DNA of 25,853 bases from DATKYV01 sp035528275 (GTDB lineage Bacteria > Acidobacteriota > Terriglobia > UBA7540). How positions within the stretch are numbered: position 1 is the first letter of the stretch; each line of letters starts with the position of its first letter. The DNA is taken from contig DATKYV010000379.1 in NCBI GenBank assembly GCA_035528275.1, positions 1 to 25,853 of the forward strand, in the 5' to 3' direction. Both the position numbers and the translations under genes were made by a program. The notes beneath the pieces are model-generated. The model was not told the DNA's origin. It was given only the letters and a program-made list of their open reading frames with translations, and ran no database searches. This document shows positions 14,668-24,534 of the stretch, piece after piece.

Positions 14668-15672
14668 GTGTTGAGCTGGCTTGGCGTGACGGCGGCGGGG
14701 CTGCTGAACGGCAGTTTCGCCGTTCCCCTCAAGACCGCGCGCATCTGGAAATTCCACCACATCTGGACGTTGCACTCGCTCCTCGCCATGGTCGTGATGC
14801 CCTGGGCGGTGGCCATCTACGCGGTCCCCAACCCCGGCGAGATTCTCGGCTTCGTGCCGGCGCGCGGCTGGCTGATCCTGGCGGCGCTGGGTTTGCTGTT
14901 CGGCGTCGGCTCGCTGCTCTACGGCGTGGCCGTGGACATGCTGGGCATCGCCCTGGGATTTGCCATCCAGCTCGGGCTATCCATCGTGCTCGGCGCGCTC
15001 GAGCTGCGGCTGATGTCGGGCTCGATTTCCCTCCGCACGGCGCGGGATGCGCTGTATCTCCTGGGCCTGATGCTGATGGTAGTGGGAGTCGTTCTCTGCG
15101 CTCAGGCCGGCGGGGCGAAGAGCGCCGCACCCGGCTCGAGCGGCGCGAGGTTCCGCAAAGGATTAGTCATTGCGATTGTGGGCGGCATTCTGGCGCCATC
15201 ACTGGGGCTGGGCATCGAATACGGAACCAAGCTGCTGGCCACCAGCCCAGGCGGGACGGCCACGGCAGGCGGTTTCAATAACCAGATATATCTCGCCTGG
15301 GCGGTATTCCTTTCGGTTTCGGCGCTCGTCCAGGCCGGTTATTGCGCCTATCGCGTGTTGAGCGAGCGCTCCGCCTCGCTTTTTGTCTCCCCGGGCGCGG
15401 CACTTGATGCCCTGCAAGTGCTCGGCATGAGCACGCTCTGGATTTCAAGCATTTATGTTTATGGCCGCAGCGTTTTCGGCCTGGGGCGCCTGGGCGCCAG
15501 CCTCGGCTGGCCGATCTTCATCGGCTTCATCATCCTCACCTCAAACGCCTGGGGCATTATCCTGGGCGAGTGGAAGGGCGCCGGACCAGGGCCGTTCCGG
15601 CGGATGCTGGTGGGAAGCGCTATCTTGGTTCTGGCCGCCTTCCTCATCGGCCAAGGCAACCCCGGCTCGTAG
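14668..15672 (+). CDS. RhaT-like sugar:proton symporter (DMT superfamily)
   Basis: A 334-residue membrane protein with about ten hydrophobic helices, matching the length and layout of L-rhamnose:H+ symporter RhaT (344 residues in E. coli). Resemblance is visible along the whole protein: a start with G-L-L-N-G-S-F-A-V-P-L-K, M-P-W-A-V-A near residue 44, L-L-F-G-V-G-S-L-L-Y-G-V-A-V-D-M-L-G-I-A-L-G near 76 (RhaT G-I-G-N-I-N-Y-G-L-T-M-R-Y-L-G-M-S-M-G), R-K-G-L-V-I-A-I-V-G-G-I, and a final I-I-L-G-E-W-K-G-A-G. The start is GTG at 14668 with AAGGTGA a few bases upstream. It would import a deoxy-sugar or related sugar across the inner membrane. No sugar catabolic gene adjoins it, so the substrate is uncertain. 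Confidence 0.85.
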   Translation: MLSWLGVTAAGLLNGSFAVPLKTARIWKFHHIWTLHSLLAMVVMPWAVAIYAVPNPGEILGFVPARGWLILAALGLLFGVGSLLYGVAVDMLGIALGFAIQLGLSIVLGALELRLMSGSISLRTARDALYLLGLMLMVVGVVLCAQAGGAKSAAPGSSGARFRKGLVIAIVGGILAPSLGLGIEYGTKLLATSPGGTATAGGFNNQIYLAWAVFLSVSALVQAGYCAYRVLSERSASLFVSPGAALDALQVLGMSTLWISSIYVYGRSVFGLGRLGASLGWPIFIGFIILTSNAWGIILGEWKGAGPGPFRRMLVGSAILVLAAFLIGQGNPGS

Positions 15673-15734
15673 GGCCGGTAGAGGGATGCCGCGGCACCGT
15701 TCGCTTCTCTCTGCCCCGGACGACGAGGCGGGGC

Positions 15735-15740
15735 TATAAT
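15735..15740 (+). promoter_or_regulatory. -10 box of the CDF transporter gene, nearly leaderless
   Basis: A perfect TATAAT ends 12 bases before the ATG at 15753. Transcription would start about six bases before the start codon, leaving almost no leader and no ribosome site. No -35 match is seen. Confidence 0.45.
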
Positions 15741-15752
15741 TCCTTTCTCGCC

Positions 15753-17186
15753 ATGCCTTCCTTGCACGCAGCGGACGAAGCCGATCTCCCGACGCGGGAA
15801 AAGCAGTCGGTGGCGCTGTCATCTGTCCTGGCGGCCACACTGCTGACCACCCTGAAGATCGTGGTGGGGGTGACGACGGGCAGCCTGGGGATTCTCTCCG
15901 AGGCGGCGCACTCGGCGCTCGACTTGATCGCCGCCGCGGTCACGTATTTCTCCGTTCGCGTGTCCGACAAACCCGCCGACACCGATCATCCCTTCGGCCA
16001 CGGAAAAGTTGAGCACCTTTCGGCGTTCATCGAGACCGCGCTGCTGCTGGTGACCTGCGCCTGGATCGTCTTCGAAGCCGGGCGGCGGTTCTTCTTTCGC
16101 GAGGTCCACGTGGACCCCTCGGCGTGGGCTTTCGGCGTGATGCTGATTTCCATCACCATTGACACGTTCCGCTCGCGGGCGCTGTTCCGCGTGGCCCGCA
16201 AGTACAACAGCCAGGCGCTGGAAGCCGACGCCCTGCACTTCTCGACCGACGTCTGGAGCTCGAGCGTGGTGGTCTTCGGGCTGGCACTGGTTTACATCGC
16301 CGAGCAGAAAAACATCGCCTGGCTGCGGCACGCCGACCCGGTGTCGGCACTGGTGGTGGCGGCGATCGTCGTCTACATCAGCGTGCGCCTGGGCAAACGC
16401 ACCGTGGACGCGCTGGTGGACGCGGCGCCGGAGGGAACTTCCACGAACATTGCAGAGGCCGTGACGGGCGTCCCCGGCGTGCTCACTCAGGACCGCATTC
16501 GCGTCCGGCAAAGCGGCAACCGCCTGTTCGTTGACCTGCGGCTGACGCTGGAAAGCAACATCCCGTTCGAGCACGCGCAATCCGTGGTGGAGGTCGTCGA
16601 GACCCGCATCCACGAGCTCTATCCCTCCGCCGATGTGGTGATTCACGCCGCGCCGCGCGTGCCCGCCGGTGGGCGGGGCGATCTGGTGGAGAAGGTCCGC
16701 TCCATCGCTCACCGGGGAAACTTCGCGATCCATGAAGTGAGCGCCTACGAGCTGAACGGCAGAATCAACGTTTACCTGGACCTCGAAGTGGACCCGGACC
16801 TGACGCTCGAAGCCGCTCACGACCAGGCCACTCATCTGGAAAGCGAGATTCAGCGCGAGCTTCGCGAGGTGAGCGAGGTGAACGTCCACATCGAGCCTTT
16901 GCTGAAAGAAGTGGAGAGCGGGGGCGAGGCGCGCTCCGTGCAATCCAAAATGGAAGAACAACTCATCGCCATCGCCCGCGATACGCCCGGCCTGCTCGAC
17001 TGCCACTCGCTCGAAGCGCATCAAGTGGGGGAGAACGTGGTGGTCCGCATGCACTGCACTCTGGAGCCCGACCTGCCCGTGGGCCGGGTCCACGACATCA
17101 CGGAGGAGCTGGAGTTCAGATTCCGGAAGGCCTTCCCGCAGATTTCCAAGGTGAGCATCCACCCCGAGCCCAAGGGCCGGAGTTAG
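15753..17186 (+). CDS. Cation diffusion facilitator (zinc-type site) with three tandem cytoplasmic domains
   Basis: A 477-residue inner-membrane metal:proton antiporter; ordinary CDF proteins are near 300 residues. Six membrane helices occupy about residues 20-205. The transport site is read as His53/Asp57 (H-S-A-L-D, helix 2) and His162/Asp166 (H-F-S-T-D, helix 5); two His plus two Asp is the arrangement linked to zinc, whereas E. coli YiiP has Asp at the first position. The P-A-D-T-D-H-P-F-G-H-G-K loop follows helix 2. After the membrane part, three successive domains of some 85 residues each look like CDF C-terminal domains (about 206-290, 291-375, 376-470), each with a hydrophobic strand pattern ending in V-x-V/I-H (V-V-I-H-A-A-P, V-N-V-H-I-E-P, V-S-I-H-P-E-P). 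The start is ATG 15753. It is transcribed alone and converges with ompH. Confidence 0.92.
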   Translation: MPSLHAADEADLPTREKQSVALSSVLAATLLTTLKIVVGVTTGSLGILSEAAHSALDLIAAAVTYFSVRVSDKPADTDHPFGHGKVEHLSAFIETALLLVTCAWIVFEAGRRFFFREVHVDPSAWAFGVMLISITIDTFRSRALFRVARKYNSQALEADALHFSTDVWSSSVVVFGLALVYIAEQKNIAWLRHADPVSALVVAAIVVYISVRLGKRTVDALVDAAPEGTSTNIAEAVTGVPGVLTQDRIRVRQSGNRLFVDLRLTLESNIPFEHAQSVVEVVETRIHELYPSADVVIHAAPRVPAGGRGDLVEKVRSIAHRGNFAIHEVSAYELNGRINVYLDLEVDPDLTLEAAHDQATHLESEIQRELREVSEVNVHIEPLLKEVESGGEARSVQSKMEEQLIAIARDTPGLLDCHSLEAHQVGENVVVRMHCTLEPDLPVGRVHDITEELEFRFRKAFPQISKVSIHPEPKGRS

Positions 17187-17425
17187 GACCCGCCCAAGTC
17201 AACTCGCAACAACACCCCCATCGGACCAGCCACCGGACCGGGAGACGATTCGCCCTACTGCGGCGCACCCTGAACCCCCCACTCGACTGGACCGGGGGAG
17301 ACGGGCTTGGGTAAGGTGGAATTCAGGAGAGGCGGCGGTTGGATGCAGCCCTTACAGACACCACGGCCTTGGAATCCCAAAGCAGCGGTTTGCGAGGAAG
17401 GGTTAGAGCTCGGGCGGCCGGGAAC

Positions 17426-18055
17426 CTACTTCTTGGGCTGGTCCGCCGGTTTGGCAGCCGCTGCGGCGGCCGGGGTTGTGGCCGCCCCCGCCGCGGGAGG
17501 CGCTGCGGCTGCCGCCGCGACCGGATTCGCGGCGTCGTACCGCTTGATCATCTCCTCCGTCAGGTCGATCTGCGGAGCCCAGTAATAAACGGGCATCTGA
17601 GAGTGGTCGACGATCAGGTCGAAGCCGTTCTGCTGCGCATACTCAGTGATGAGGCGCCCCATTTTTTGCGCCAAACGGCGGTAGGTATCCTGGTTGTCAG
17701 CCTGGAAATCCGCGTTGGCGTCTTCGGTGGCACGCTTCAAGATCTTCTGCTTGTCCTCCAGTTCGCGGGTGAGGCGCATCCGCTCCTCATCGCTGAGCGT
17801 AGCCTGCTGCCTCTGGACCTGGTCCTGCAGGGCCGCGCTTTCCTGCTGCTGCCGCTGGAGGTCCTGGCGTCGAGGCTCGTATTTCTTCTGGAGGTCTTCG
17901 AACGCCTTCTTCCCCTCGGCGGTTTCGCCGATGGCTTCCTGCAAACTGATCACCCCGATCTTTCCAGGGGACGGGGCGGGGGCCTGGGCCCAGGCGAGCG
18001 TGGGAATCAGAAGCAGCCCTAACACCCCGGTTATGTTGATGACTCGGTTTCTCAT
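17426..18055 (-). CDS. ompH: OmpH/Skp-family periplasmic chaperone
   Basis: A 209-residue exported protein. A signal peptide (V-L-G-L-L-L-I-P-T-L-A-W-A-Q) is followed by the family opening G-K-I-G-V-I-S-L-Q-E-A-I. Residues about 50-135 are long charged, Gln-rich amphipathic helices (the tentacles that hold unfolded outer-membrane proteins), then I-T-E-Y-A-Q-Q-N-G-F-D-L-I-V-D-H returns to the body. The end is an unusual low-complexity Ala/Pro tail (about 175-209) finishing K-P-A-D-Q-P-K-K. The ATG at 18055 has an AAGGAG ribosome site six bases upstream. It follows bamA by 65 bases on the same strand, the standard bamA-skp order; Skp delivers clients to the BamA machine. A second promoter may lie in the gap. 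Confidence 0.9.
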   Translation of the reverse strand: MRNRVINITGVLGLLLIPTLAWAQAPAPSPGKIGVISLQEAIGETAEGKKAFEDLQKKYEPRRQDLQRQQQESAALQDQVQRQQATLSDEERMRLTRELEDKQKILKRATEDANADFQADNQDTYRRLAQKMGRLITEYAQQNGFDLIVDHSQMPVYYWAPQIDLTEEMIKRYDAANPVAAAAAAPPAAGAATTPAAAAAAKPADQPKK

Positions 18056-18097
18056 TCAAACTCCTTCAAGTGAAGAGGCTACGAAACAAACCGGACT

Positions 18098-18103
18098 ATT
18101 CTA
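18098..18103 (-). promoter_or_regulatory. Internal -10 box before ompH
   Basis: TAGAAT on the minus strand (five of six) lies in the bamA-ompH gap and would start transcription about 36 bases before the ompH ATG. The -35 position (TTTTAG) is poor. It could raise chaperone levels separately from bamA. Confidence 0.3.
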
Positions 18104-18120
18104 CACCAAAATGACCATCG

Positions 18121-21100
18121 CTAAAACGTTCGGGCAACGGTGAATCCCAGCCGCGACTTGCGGTCAACGAGGCGGAATCCCCGGAAGAAGGGCAACGCCG
18201 CCTCATAGGTTGCCTGATTCGGGAAGATCGACTCGGGCGGCAAATCCTGCGGCGGCACCACCGTATCGTTCAATCGCAGGAAGTTGTATCCCCAGAAGAC
18301 CCGGAAGGGGGCGTTGACCACCGGGAGCACGACTTGCACTTCGATCCCCGCCGTGCCATGCGGCCTGAAATTCGTGACCGAAATCGGCTTCAATGTCTCC
18401 AGGACGGGGAAATACGGATAATCCTTGGTAATGGCCTGCAATGAGCTCTGCAGCACCTTCAACTGGCTCTCCCGCCAGATGAACGCCGAGCCGATGTCCA
18501 CGAAGGGGGCCACGGTCACCGGGCCGGCGATGGGAATCCGGTATTCGGCGTTGGCGATCAGCATTGTGTCGCCGCCCGGGAAAATCAGCGTGTAAGAAGG
18601 AAAGTGGGAGTACGACCCGCATGTGCCAAGCCTCCTGCCGTTGGCGTCGAGGGCTTCAATGAGGTTGCCCGCGGCGTCCCGATTGCAGACTTGGCTGACC
18701 GTAGGATAGAAAGCCATGGGGCTGACGCTGCGGATATAGAATCCCCGAATGTCATCTTCCCCGCCGATGTAGAAACGCGAGAAGGGCGGAGGCACGCGCC
18801 CGCCATATCCCGACACCATCGAGCCCATCACTCGGAAGGCGGCGACGTGCGGGTGGTCGCTCTTCTTCGCCGCTACCGGGCGGAAGTACTTGAATTCCAC
18901 GACGGGGCGAATCGTGTTGACGTTTCCGCCCAGAATGCTCCCTGAAAAGGCCACCGCGGCGTAAAGGTACTTTCCCCGCGTGGGGCTCCAGGGATGATCC
19001 GTCGTGTTGTACAAGTAAGTGGGCATGACTTGGCTGCTGGTAATCCCGGTCAGGGCGTTCGGCCCCTCAATCCCCCGGAAATTCATCGCCGTGAAATAGT
19101 TGGTGGAAGCCGCGCTGAAGGTCTCCAGACTGCTGACCGAGAAGCTGTAGGTCAAGCCGACCCTGGCGAAGCTGCGGCGGAGCGGGTAGCTGGCAAAAAG
19201 CGTGAAGCCCGAGGAGTTTTGCTGGAAGTTCTGGTAGATCGACTGGCTGATGTTCGACTGCGCCAGGGCGTTGGGGCTGATACCGGAGTAATACGCCGCC
19301 TGGCGAAGCTGGTCGTAGTGGTAGTCGCTTTTAAAAATCGTGAAGCCCGTGGTGATGGGACGGTCCAGGAGATACGGCTCTGTAAACCCGAACGAATAGA
19401 GCTTCTGATAGGTCCCCACCTGCATCTGAAGACTGAGTGTTTCTCCCAGGCCCAGGAAATTGTTGGTGGCGTAATTGATCCCCACGAAGTTACCCGCCAA
19501 GCCGCTGACCCCGCCCGAGAAACCGATGGAGTTTCGCCCCTTCTCCTTCACCTTGAGAAGGATATCGATGGTGCCTTCCTTGGCGTTCTGCTTGATTTCG
19601 TAGTCCTCTTTCTTCACCTGGTCGAAGAAGCCCAGTTGGTTGACGCGCAGGGTGCTGAACTCCCAAAGCTCCGAGTTGAAGACGTTGCCTTCGTCCACCA
19701 GCAATTCGCGCCGCATCACCTTATCGCGGGTCTTCGTATTGCCCGAGAACTCGATGCGATGGACGAAAAACTGCTTCCCTTCCTCGAAATCCAGCGCCAG
19801 GTTGATCAGCTTCTTTTTGTTGTCCGGCACGATGTCGGGCGAAGCCGTAAAATTGATGTAACCGTACGCGCCGTACAGTTTCTGGTAGTTCTCGATGCTC
19901 TTTCGGACCTTGCCGAGATTGAAGACGTCGCCTTCCTTCAACTGCAAAACGCGGCCTAATTGCTCTTGTTTGAAAAGCTTGTTTCCGCGGATGACAAACC
20001 GCCCCAGGCGATACTCAGCGCCTTCCTCGACGGGGAGGTTGACGTCAACCCGCTTCCCGCGCCCCCAACTGAAAAAGAAGAACGGCCACCGGCGCTTGGT
20101 GTCGATCATGTTGATCTCGGGTTCCTTCAAGACCACGTAAAAATAGCCGTTATCCTGGTACATGGTTCGGATATTGAGTTCCAGATCGGCCAGAATCCTG
20201 TCCTTGTCGTAGGTCTTGTGGAACCAGTAGAACCACGGCGGCGCCCCGGCGGGCCGCGAGTACTTCATCGCCCGCACGAGTTTGTGGTCGGAGAAGACCG
20301 TGTTGCCATCGAAGCGGATTTTCCCGATCTTCACCTTGGGGCCTTCCACCACGATGAACGTCAAGGCGACGGAATTGGGGGGGATATTCCGCGTTCGAGT
20401 CCTCACCGTGGCAAACTGCCGTCCGCGCTCCGCCAGCAATTGCCTGAGGACCACCTGCGCCCGCTTGACGACGACCGGGTCGAACTGCGCCTGAATCGAA
20501 AGCCCCACCTTTTTTTCCTTGAAGCGATCCAGCACGTCGGAGGTGGCGACGGAACTCAGCCCCTTGTAGTCGATGCTTCGCACCAGTTTCTTCTCCCGGA
20601 CGTAGAAGGTGACGATCTTGCCCTTCTCGCCGTCCGAGACCTCAAGGCGGACGTCGTCCAGGAAGCCCGTATTCCACAGCGCCATGAAATCGCGCTCCAG
20701 CGCGTTCTCGTTGTAGATATCGCCCGGGTGGGAAAGAATACGCGCTCGCAGGGTGGCGGCGGGAACGCGGCGGTTGCCGCGGAAGAGGATCTCCTCGATG
20801 ATGTCCTCAGAGGGTTTCTGCGCCGGCGCCGCAGGGGTTGGGGTTTGCAACGCGGGGGGCTGCGGAGTCTCCAGTTGCGGCCCGGGCGCCTCTTGCGGAG
20901 TCTCCAGGCGGAGTGGAGTGGGGGCCTTTTCCTCTTCCTTGCTGGTTTTTTCCGAAGCCGCCGGAGCCTGGGCCGGGGGCGCCTCGGGCGCCGGCTGCTG
21001 GGCGCTGGGAGCGGCGGGCTGCTTCTGGTCGGTGGGTGGCTCCTGGGCGGCGGGCGGGTCCTGGGCATATCCCGGCCCTGAGGCCATGCTTACCGCCAGC

Positions 21101-21153
21101 ACCGTCACCGCCAGCCAGCTTCTGACCGCTTCACTTCGCTTCCCGGAATTCAT
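18121..21153 (-). CDS. bamA: BamA outer-membrane protein assembly factor
   Basis: A 1010-residue protein that inserts beta-barrel proteins into the outer membrane; E. coli BamA has 810, and the excess is largely the N-terminal linker. After the signal peptide (V-T-V-L-A-V-S-M-A-S-G-P-G-Y-A-Q) comes a roughly 90-residue Pro/Ala/Gln-rich linker. POTRA domains run from about 115 to 545 (I-E-E-I-L-F-R-G-N-R-R-V, K-I-G-K-I-R-F-D-G-N-T-V-F, L-G-R-F-V-I-R-G-N-K-L-F, H-R-I-E-F-S-G-N-T-K-T-R-D). The barrel from about 555 starts G-F-S-G-G-V-S-G-L-A-G, carries the conserved I-R-G-F of loop 6 (G-G-E-D-D-I-R-G-F) and ends in Phe as expected of an outer-membrane protein signal. ATG 21153 is favoured over TTG 21159; GGGGAGAG lies about 12 bases upstream. 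A Trp/Phe-rich insert (W-P-F-F-F-F-S-W-G) interrupts one POTRA. It sits between clpC and ompH. Confidence 0.95.
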   Translation of the reverse strand: MNSGKRSEAVRSWLAVTVLAVSMASGPGYAQDPPAAQEPPTDQKQPAAPSAQQPAPEAPPAQAPAASEKTSKEEEKAPTPLRLETPQEAPGPQLETPQPPALQTPTPAAPAQKPSEDIIEEILFRGNRRVPAATLRARILSHPGDIYNENALERDFMALWNTGFLDDVRLEVSDGEKGKIVTFYVREKKLVRSIDYKGLSSVATSDVLDRFKEKKVGLSIQAQFDPVVVKRAQVVLRQLLAERGRQFATVRTRTRNIPPNSVALTFIVVEGPKVKIGKIRFDGNTVFSDHKLVRAMKYSRPAGAPPWFYWFHKTYDKDRILADLELNIRTMYQDNGYFYVVLKEPEINMIDTKRRWPFFFFSWGRGKRVDVNLPVEEGAEYRLGRFVIRGNKLFKQEQLGRVLQLKEGDVFNLGKVRKSIENYQKLYGAYGYINFTASPDIVPDNKKKLINLALDFEEGKQFFVHRIEFSGNTKTRDKVMRRELLVDEGNVFNSELWEFSTLRVNQLGFFDQVKKEDYEIKQNAKEGTIDILLKVKEKGRNSIGFSGGVSGLAGNFVGINYATNNFLGLGETLSLQMQVGTYQKLYSFGFTEPYLLDRPITTGFTIFKSDYHYDQLRQAAYYSGISPNALAQSNISQSIYQNFQQNSSGFTLFASYPLRRSFARVGLTYSFSVSSLETFSAASTNYFTAMNFRGIEGPNALTGITSSQVMPTYLYNTTDHPWSPTRGKYLYAAVAFSGSILGGNVNTIRPVVEFKYFRPVAAKKSDHPHVAAFRVMGSMVSGYGGRVPPPFSRFYIGGEDDIRGFYIRSVSPMAFYPTVSQVCNRDAAGNLIEALDANGRRLGTCGSYSHFPSYTLIFPGGDTMLIANAEYRIPIAGPVTVAPFVDIGSAFIWRESQLKVLQSSLQAITKDYPYFPVLETLKPISVTNFRPHGTAGIEVQVVLPVVNAPFRVFWGYNFLRLNDTVVPPQDLPPESIFPNQATYEAALPFFRGFRLVDRKSRLGFTVARTF

Positions 21154-21336
21154 CCTCAAGCGAACGCTCTCCCCCCGCCGGCTTCATTCTGGATATAGGT
21201 AATCTGATGCCGCAACGCGGCCAAAAGTTTGCCGGTCACACGGCCCTCCCGAGCCCTGTGGCCCTCCCCTGACCGGATTCTTGAGGAACCATCTGGCGTG
21301 GGTGCTGAATGCCCCCTGAGACACTGACCGATCACC

Positions 21337-23775
21337 TTACTCTGAGAGCGGGGTGGCCCCGACCAGCTTGTCGTTCACTGACCGGTAGTAGAGTGCTTCG
21401 TTCTCAACAATCACTTCCAAAACCGCCGGGGGCTGGATCTCGCCCTGAATCAGCGCCTCGGAGAGCGGGTCCTCGAGGTACTTCTGCAAGGCCCGGCGCA
21501 GCGGCCGCGCACCGTATGAGCGGTCCGCACACGTCTTCTCCAGGATCCACCTGGAAGCCTCCGCAGCCAGGCTGATCTGGATGTTCTTGGGCGCCAAGTG
21601 CTGGTTCATTTGGCTCACGAGAAGCTCGATAATCTGCAGCAAGTCGTTGTCATTCAGCGAGTTGAAGACGATGGCCTCATCCAGGCGGTTCAAAAACTCG
21701 GGGTTGAACAGCCGCTTCACCTCGCCCATGACCATCTCTTCCACTTTCTTCTCCGTGGCCGTCTCGCTGGCCGATTGGAAGCCCATGTGGGCGCGGCCCT
21801 GCAGGTAGCGCGCCCCGATATTGGAGGTCATGATGACGATGGCGTTTTTGAAATCCACGGTGTTGCCCAGGCCGTCGGTCAGTTGGCCGTCCTCGAACAC
21901 CTGGAGCAGGATATTGAAAATATCCGCGTGCGCCTTCTCGATTTCGTCGAGCAGGATCACCGAGTAGGGCGTGCGGCGGACGCGCTCGGTGAGTTGGCCG
22001 CCTTCTTCGTAGCCCACGTAGCCGGGAGGCGAGCCGATGAGCTTGGAGACGGAGTGCTTCTCCATGAACTCGGACATGTCAAAGCGGATCAGGGCGCGCT
22101 CGGTACCGAACAGAAAGGCCGCCAGCGACCGCGCCATTTCCGTCTTGCCCACGCCCGTCGGGCCCAGGAACAGGAACGACCCCACGGGCCGGCCGGGGGC
22201 CTTCAGCCCGGCGCGCGAGCGCCGGATGGCTCGTGCCAGCGCGGATATCGCTTTGTCCTGGCTGATAATGCGCTTGTGGATCTCCTCCTCAATTCGGAGG
22301 AGTCTTGACATCTCCTCTTCCTTGATGGAACTGACGGGAACACCCGTCCAACGCGAGACCACCTCTTCGATGTCTTCCTTGGAGACAACCCCCATCGCCG
22401 TCTCGTCGATGTTGTACTTCTCCCGCAGCAGCCGCAGGTTCTCGCGTTCCTTGCGCTCTTCGTCCGAGTAGAAGCGCGCCTTTTCGAATTCGTGGCTGGC
22501 GATGGCGTTCTCCATGCGGTGGACGACGAACTTGATGCGCTTCTGAACGTCGATCATCTCCTCGGGCAGCATGCTCTGCTGCAGCTTCACTCGCGCCCCG
22601 GCCTCGTCGATCAGGTCCACGGCCTTGTCGGGGAGGAAGCGGTCGGGGATGTAACGGCTGGACTGATAGACGGCGGCGTTCAAGCCGTCGTCCGTGTAGG
22701 TCACGGCGTGGAATTTTTCATAGCGGTCTTTGATGCCGTAAAGAATCTTGATGGCCTCGGCCTCGGTGGGCGGCTGCACCTTCACCGCCTGGAAGCGCCG
22801 CTCGAGCGAGCGGTCTTTCTCAATGGATTTCCGGTATTCCCCCGGAGTCGTCGCCCCGATGCACTGAATCTCGCCGCGCGAAAGCGCCGGCTTCAGAATG
22901 TTGGCGGCGTCGAGCGAGCCTTCCGCCGAGCCGGCGCCCACCAGCGTGTGCAGCTCGTCAATGAAGATGATAGCGTTCTGCGACTCCATCAATTCCTTCA
23001 TGATGGTCTTCAGGCGCTCCTCGAATTGCCCGCGATACTTCGTCCCCGCCACGATCAGCGAGAGGTCGAGCGCCAGGATGTGCTTGTCGGCCAGAAACGA
23101 CGGCACGTCGCCGTCGGCGATGCGCTGCGCCAAGCCTTCCACGATGGCCGTCTTGCCCACACCCGACTCGCCGATGAGCACGGGATTGTTCTTCGTCCGG
23201 CGGCAGAGGATCTGCACCACGCGCTCGAGCTCGCGATCCCGCCCGACCAGCGGATCGAGCTGATTCTCGATGGCCGCCTGGGTCAGGTTGCGGCTGAACT
23301 CGGCGAGCAGCGAGGTCTCCTTGTTGCGGCTGGAGATGACTTTCTCGCTCTGCGTCCGGGTCAATTCCTCGCGGATGGTGGAGAGGCGAAGCCCCCGCTC
23401 GTGGAGAATCTCCGCCGCGAAGCACTTGTCCTCCCGCAGCAGCCCGAGCAGCAGGTGCTCGGTGCCGATGTGCTTGTGAGACAGGCGCTCGGCTTCCTCC
23501 GCCGCGTAAGCTAGCACGCGCTTGCACTCCTGGCTGAGCGGCAGATCGACGGAGGTGGAGACTTTTTCGCGGATGGTCGTCCGCCCCTCGATCTGCTTGC
23601 GGATGGATTCGATGGAAGCGTGGGAACGGAGAAAGCGGTTGGTGAGGGCCTTGTCTTCGCGCAGCAGGCCGAGCAGCAGGTGCTCGCTCTCGATGTAGGG
23701 GCTTCCGAACTGACTGGCTTCGTAACGGGCAAAAAAGATGACGCGCCGCGCCTTTTCAGTATATCGCTCGAACAT
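21337..23775 (-). CDS. clpC: ClpC-type AAA+ unfoldase (Hsp100)
   Basis: An 812-residue cytoplasmic ATPase that unfolds proteins for the ClpP protease. Two Clp-N repeats occupy about 1-145 (each with E-H-L-L-L-G-L-L-R-E-D-K). The D1 AAA domain has Walker A G-E-S-G-V-G-K-T near 205 and Walker B I-I-F-I-D-E-L-H. The middle region contains a UVR-like helix pair (F-E-K-A-R-F-Y-S-D-E-E-R) that separates ClpC from ClpA and from ClpB's long coiled coil. D2 has Walker A G-P-T-G-V-G-K-T-E and Walker B V-I-L-L-D-E-I-E-K-A-H. The likely ClpP-docking tripeptide is M-G-F (R-A-H-M-G-F), where Bacillus ClpC has V-G-F. The ATG at 23775 follows GAGGAG closely. No clpP, mcsA or ctsR gene adjoins it; it lies between lolD (66 bases) and bamA (183 bases) on the same strand. 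Confidence 0.96.
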   Translation of the reverse strand: MFERYTEKARRVIFFARYEASQFGSPYIESEHLLLGLLREDKALTNRFLRSHASIESIRKQIEGRTTIREKVSTSVDLPLSQECKRVLAYAAEEAERLSHKHIGTEHLLLGLLREDKCFAAEILHERGLRLSTIREELTRTQSEKVISSRNKETSLLAEFSRNLTQAAIENQLDPLVGRDRELERVVQILCRRTKNNPVLIGESGVGKTAIVEGLAQRIADGDVPSFLADKHILALDLSLIVAGTKYRGQFEERLKTIMKELMESQNAIIFIDELHTLVGAGSAEGSLDAANILKPALSRGEIQCIGATTPGEYRKSIEKDRSLERRFQAVKVQPPTEAEAIKILYGIKDRYEKFHAVTYTDDGLNAAVYQSSRYIPDRFLPDKAVDLIDEAGARVKLQQSMLPEEMIDVQKRIKFVVHRMENAIASHEFEKARFYSDEERKERENLRLLREKYNIDETAMGVVSKEDIEEVVSRWTGVPVSSIKEEEMSRLLRIEEEIHKRIISQDKAISALARAIRRSRAGLKAPGRPVGSFLFLGPTGVGKTEMARSLAAFLFGTERALIRFDMSEFMEKHSVSKLIGSPPGYVGYEEGGQLTERVRRTPYSVILLDEIEKAHADIFNILLQVFEDGQLTDGLGNTVDFKNAIVIMTSNIGARYLQGRAHMGFQSASETATEKKVEEMVMGEVKRLFNPEFLNRLDEAIVFNSLNDNDLLQIIELLVSQMNQHLAPKNIQISLAAEASRWILEKTCADRSYGARPLRRALQKYLEDPLSEALIQGEIQPPAVLEVIVENEALYYRSVNDKLVGATPLSE

Positions 23776-23815
23776 AGCTCCTCAGTCCCTCGTTTTGGCC
23801 CACGCACCCTCCGAG

Positions 23816-23830
23816 CCGGACCGGGTCCGG
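23816..23830. repeat. 15-base palindrome in the lolD-clpC gap
   Basis: CCGGACC and GGTCCGG are perfect inverted arms around a single G. Too tight for the whole to form a hairpin, it could be a protein site or a shorter stem. No T-tract follows, so a terminator is unlikely. Confidence 0.35.
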
Positions 23831-23841
23831 GGAGCAGGTGG

Positions 23842-24528
<687 letters not shown>

Positions 24529-24534
24529 CGTCGG

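Noticed and set aside
14668..15672. Firm assignment as the L-rhamnose transporter
   Set aside because: The fold and motifs fit RhaT, but no rhamnose catabolic or regulatory gene adjoins it; the substrate stays open.
21337..23775. ClpB disaggregase
   Set aside because: The middle region is short with a UVR-like motif rather than ClpB's long coiled coil, and a ClpP-loop candidate is present.
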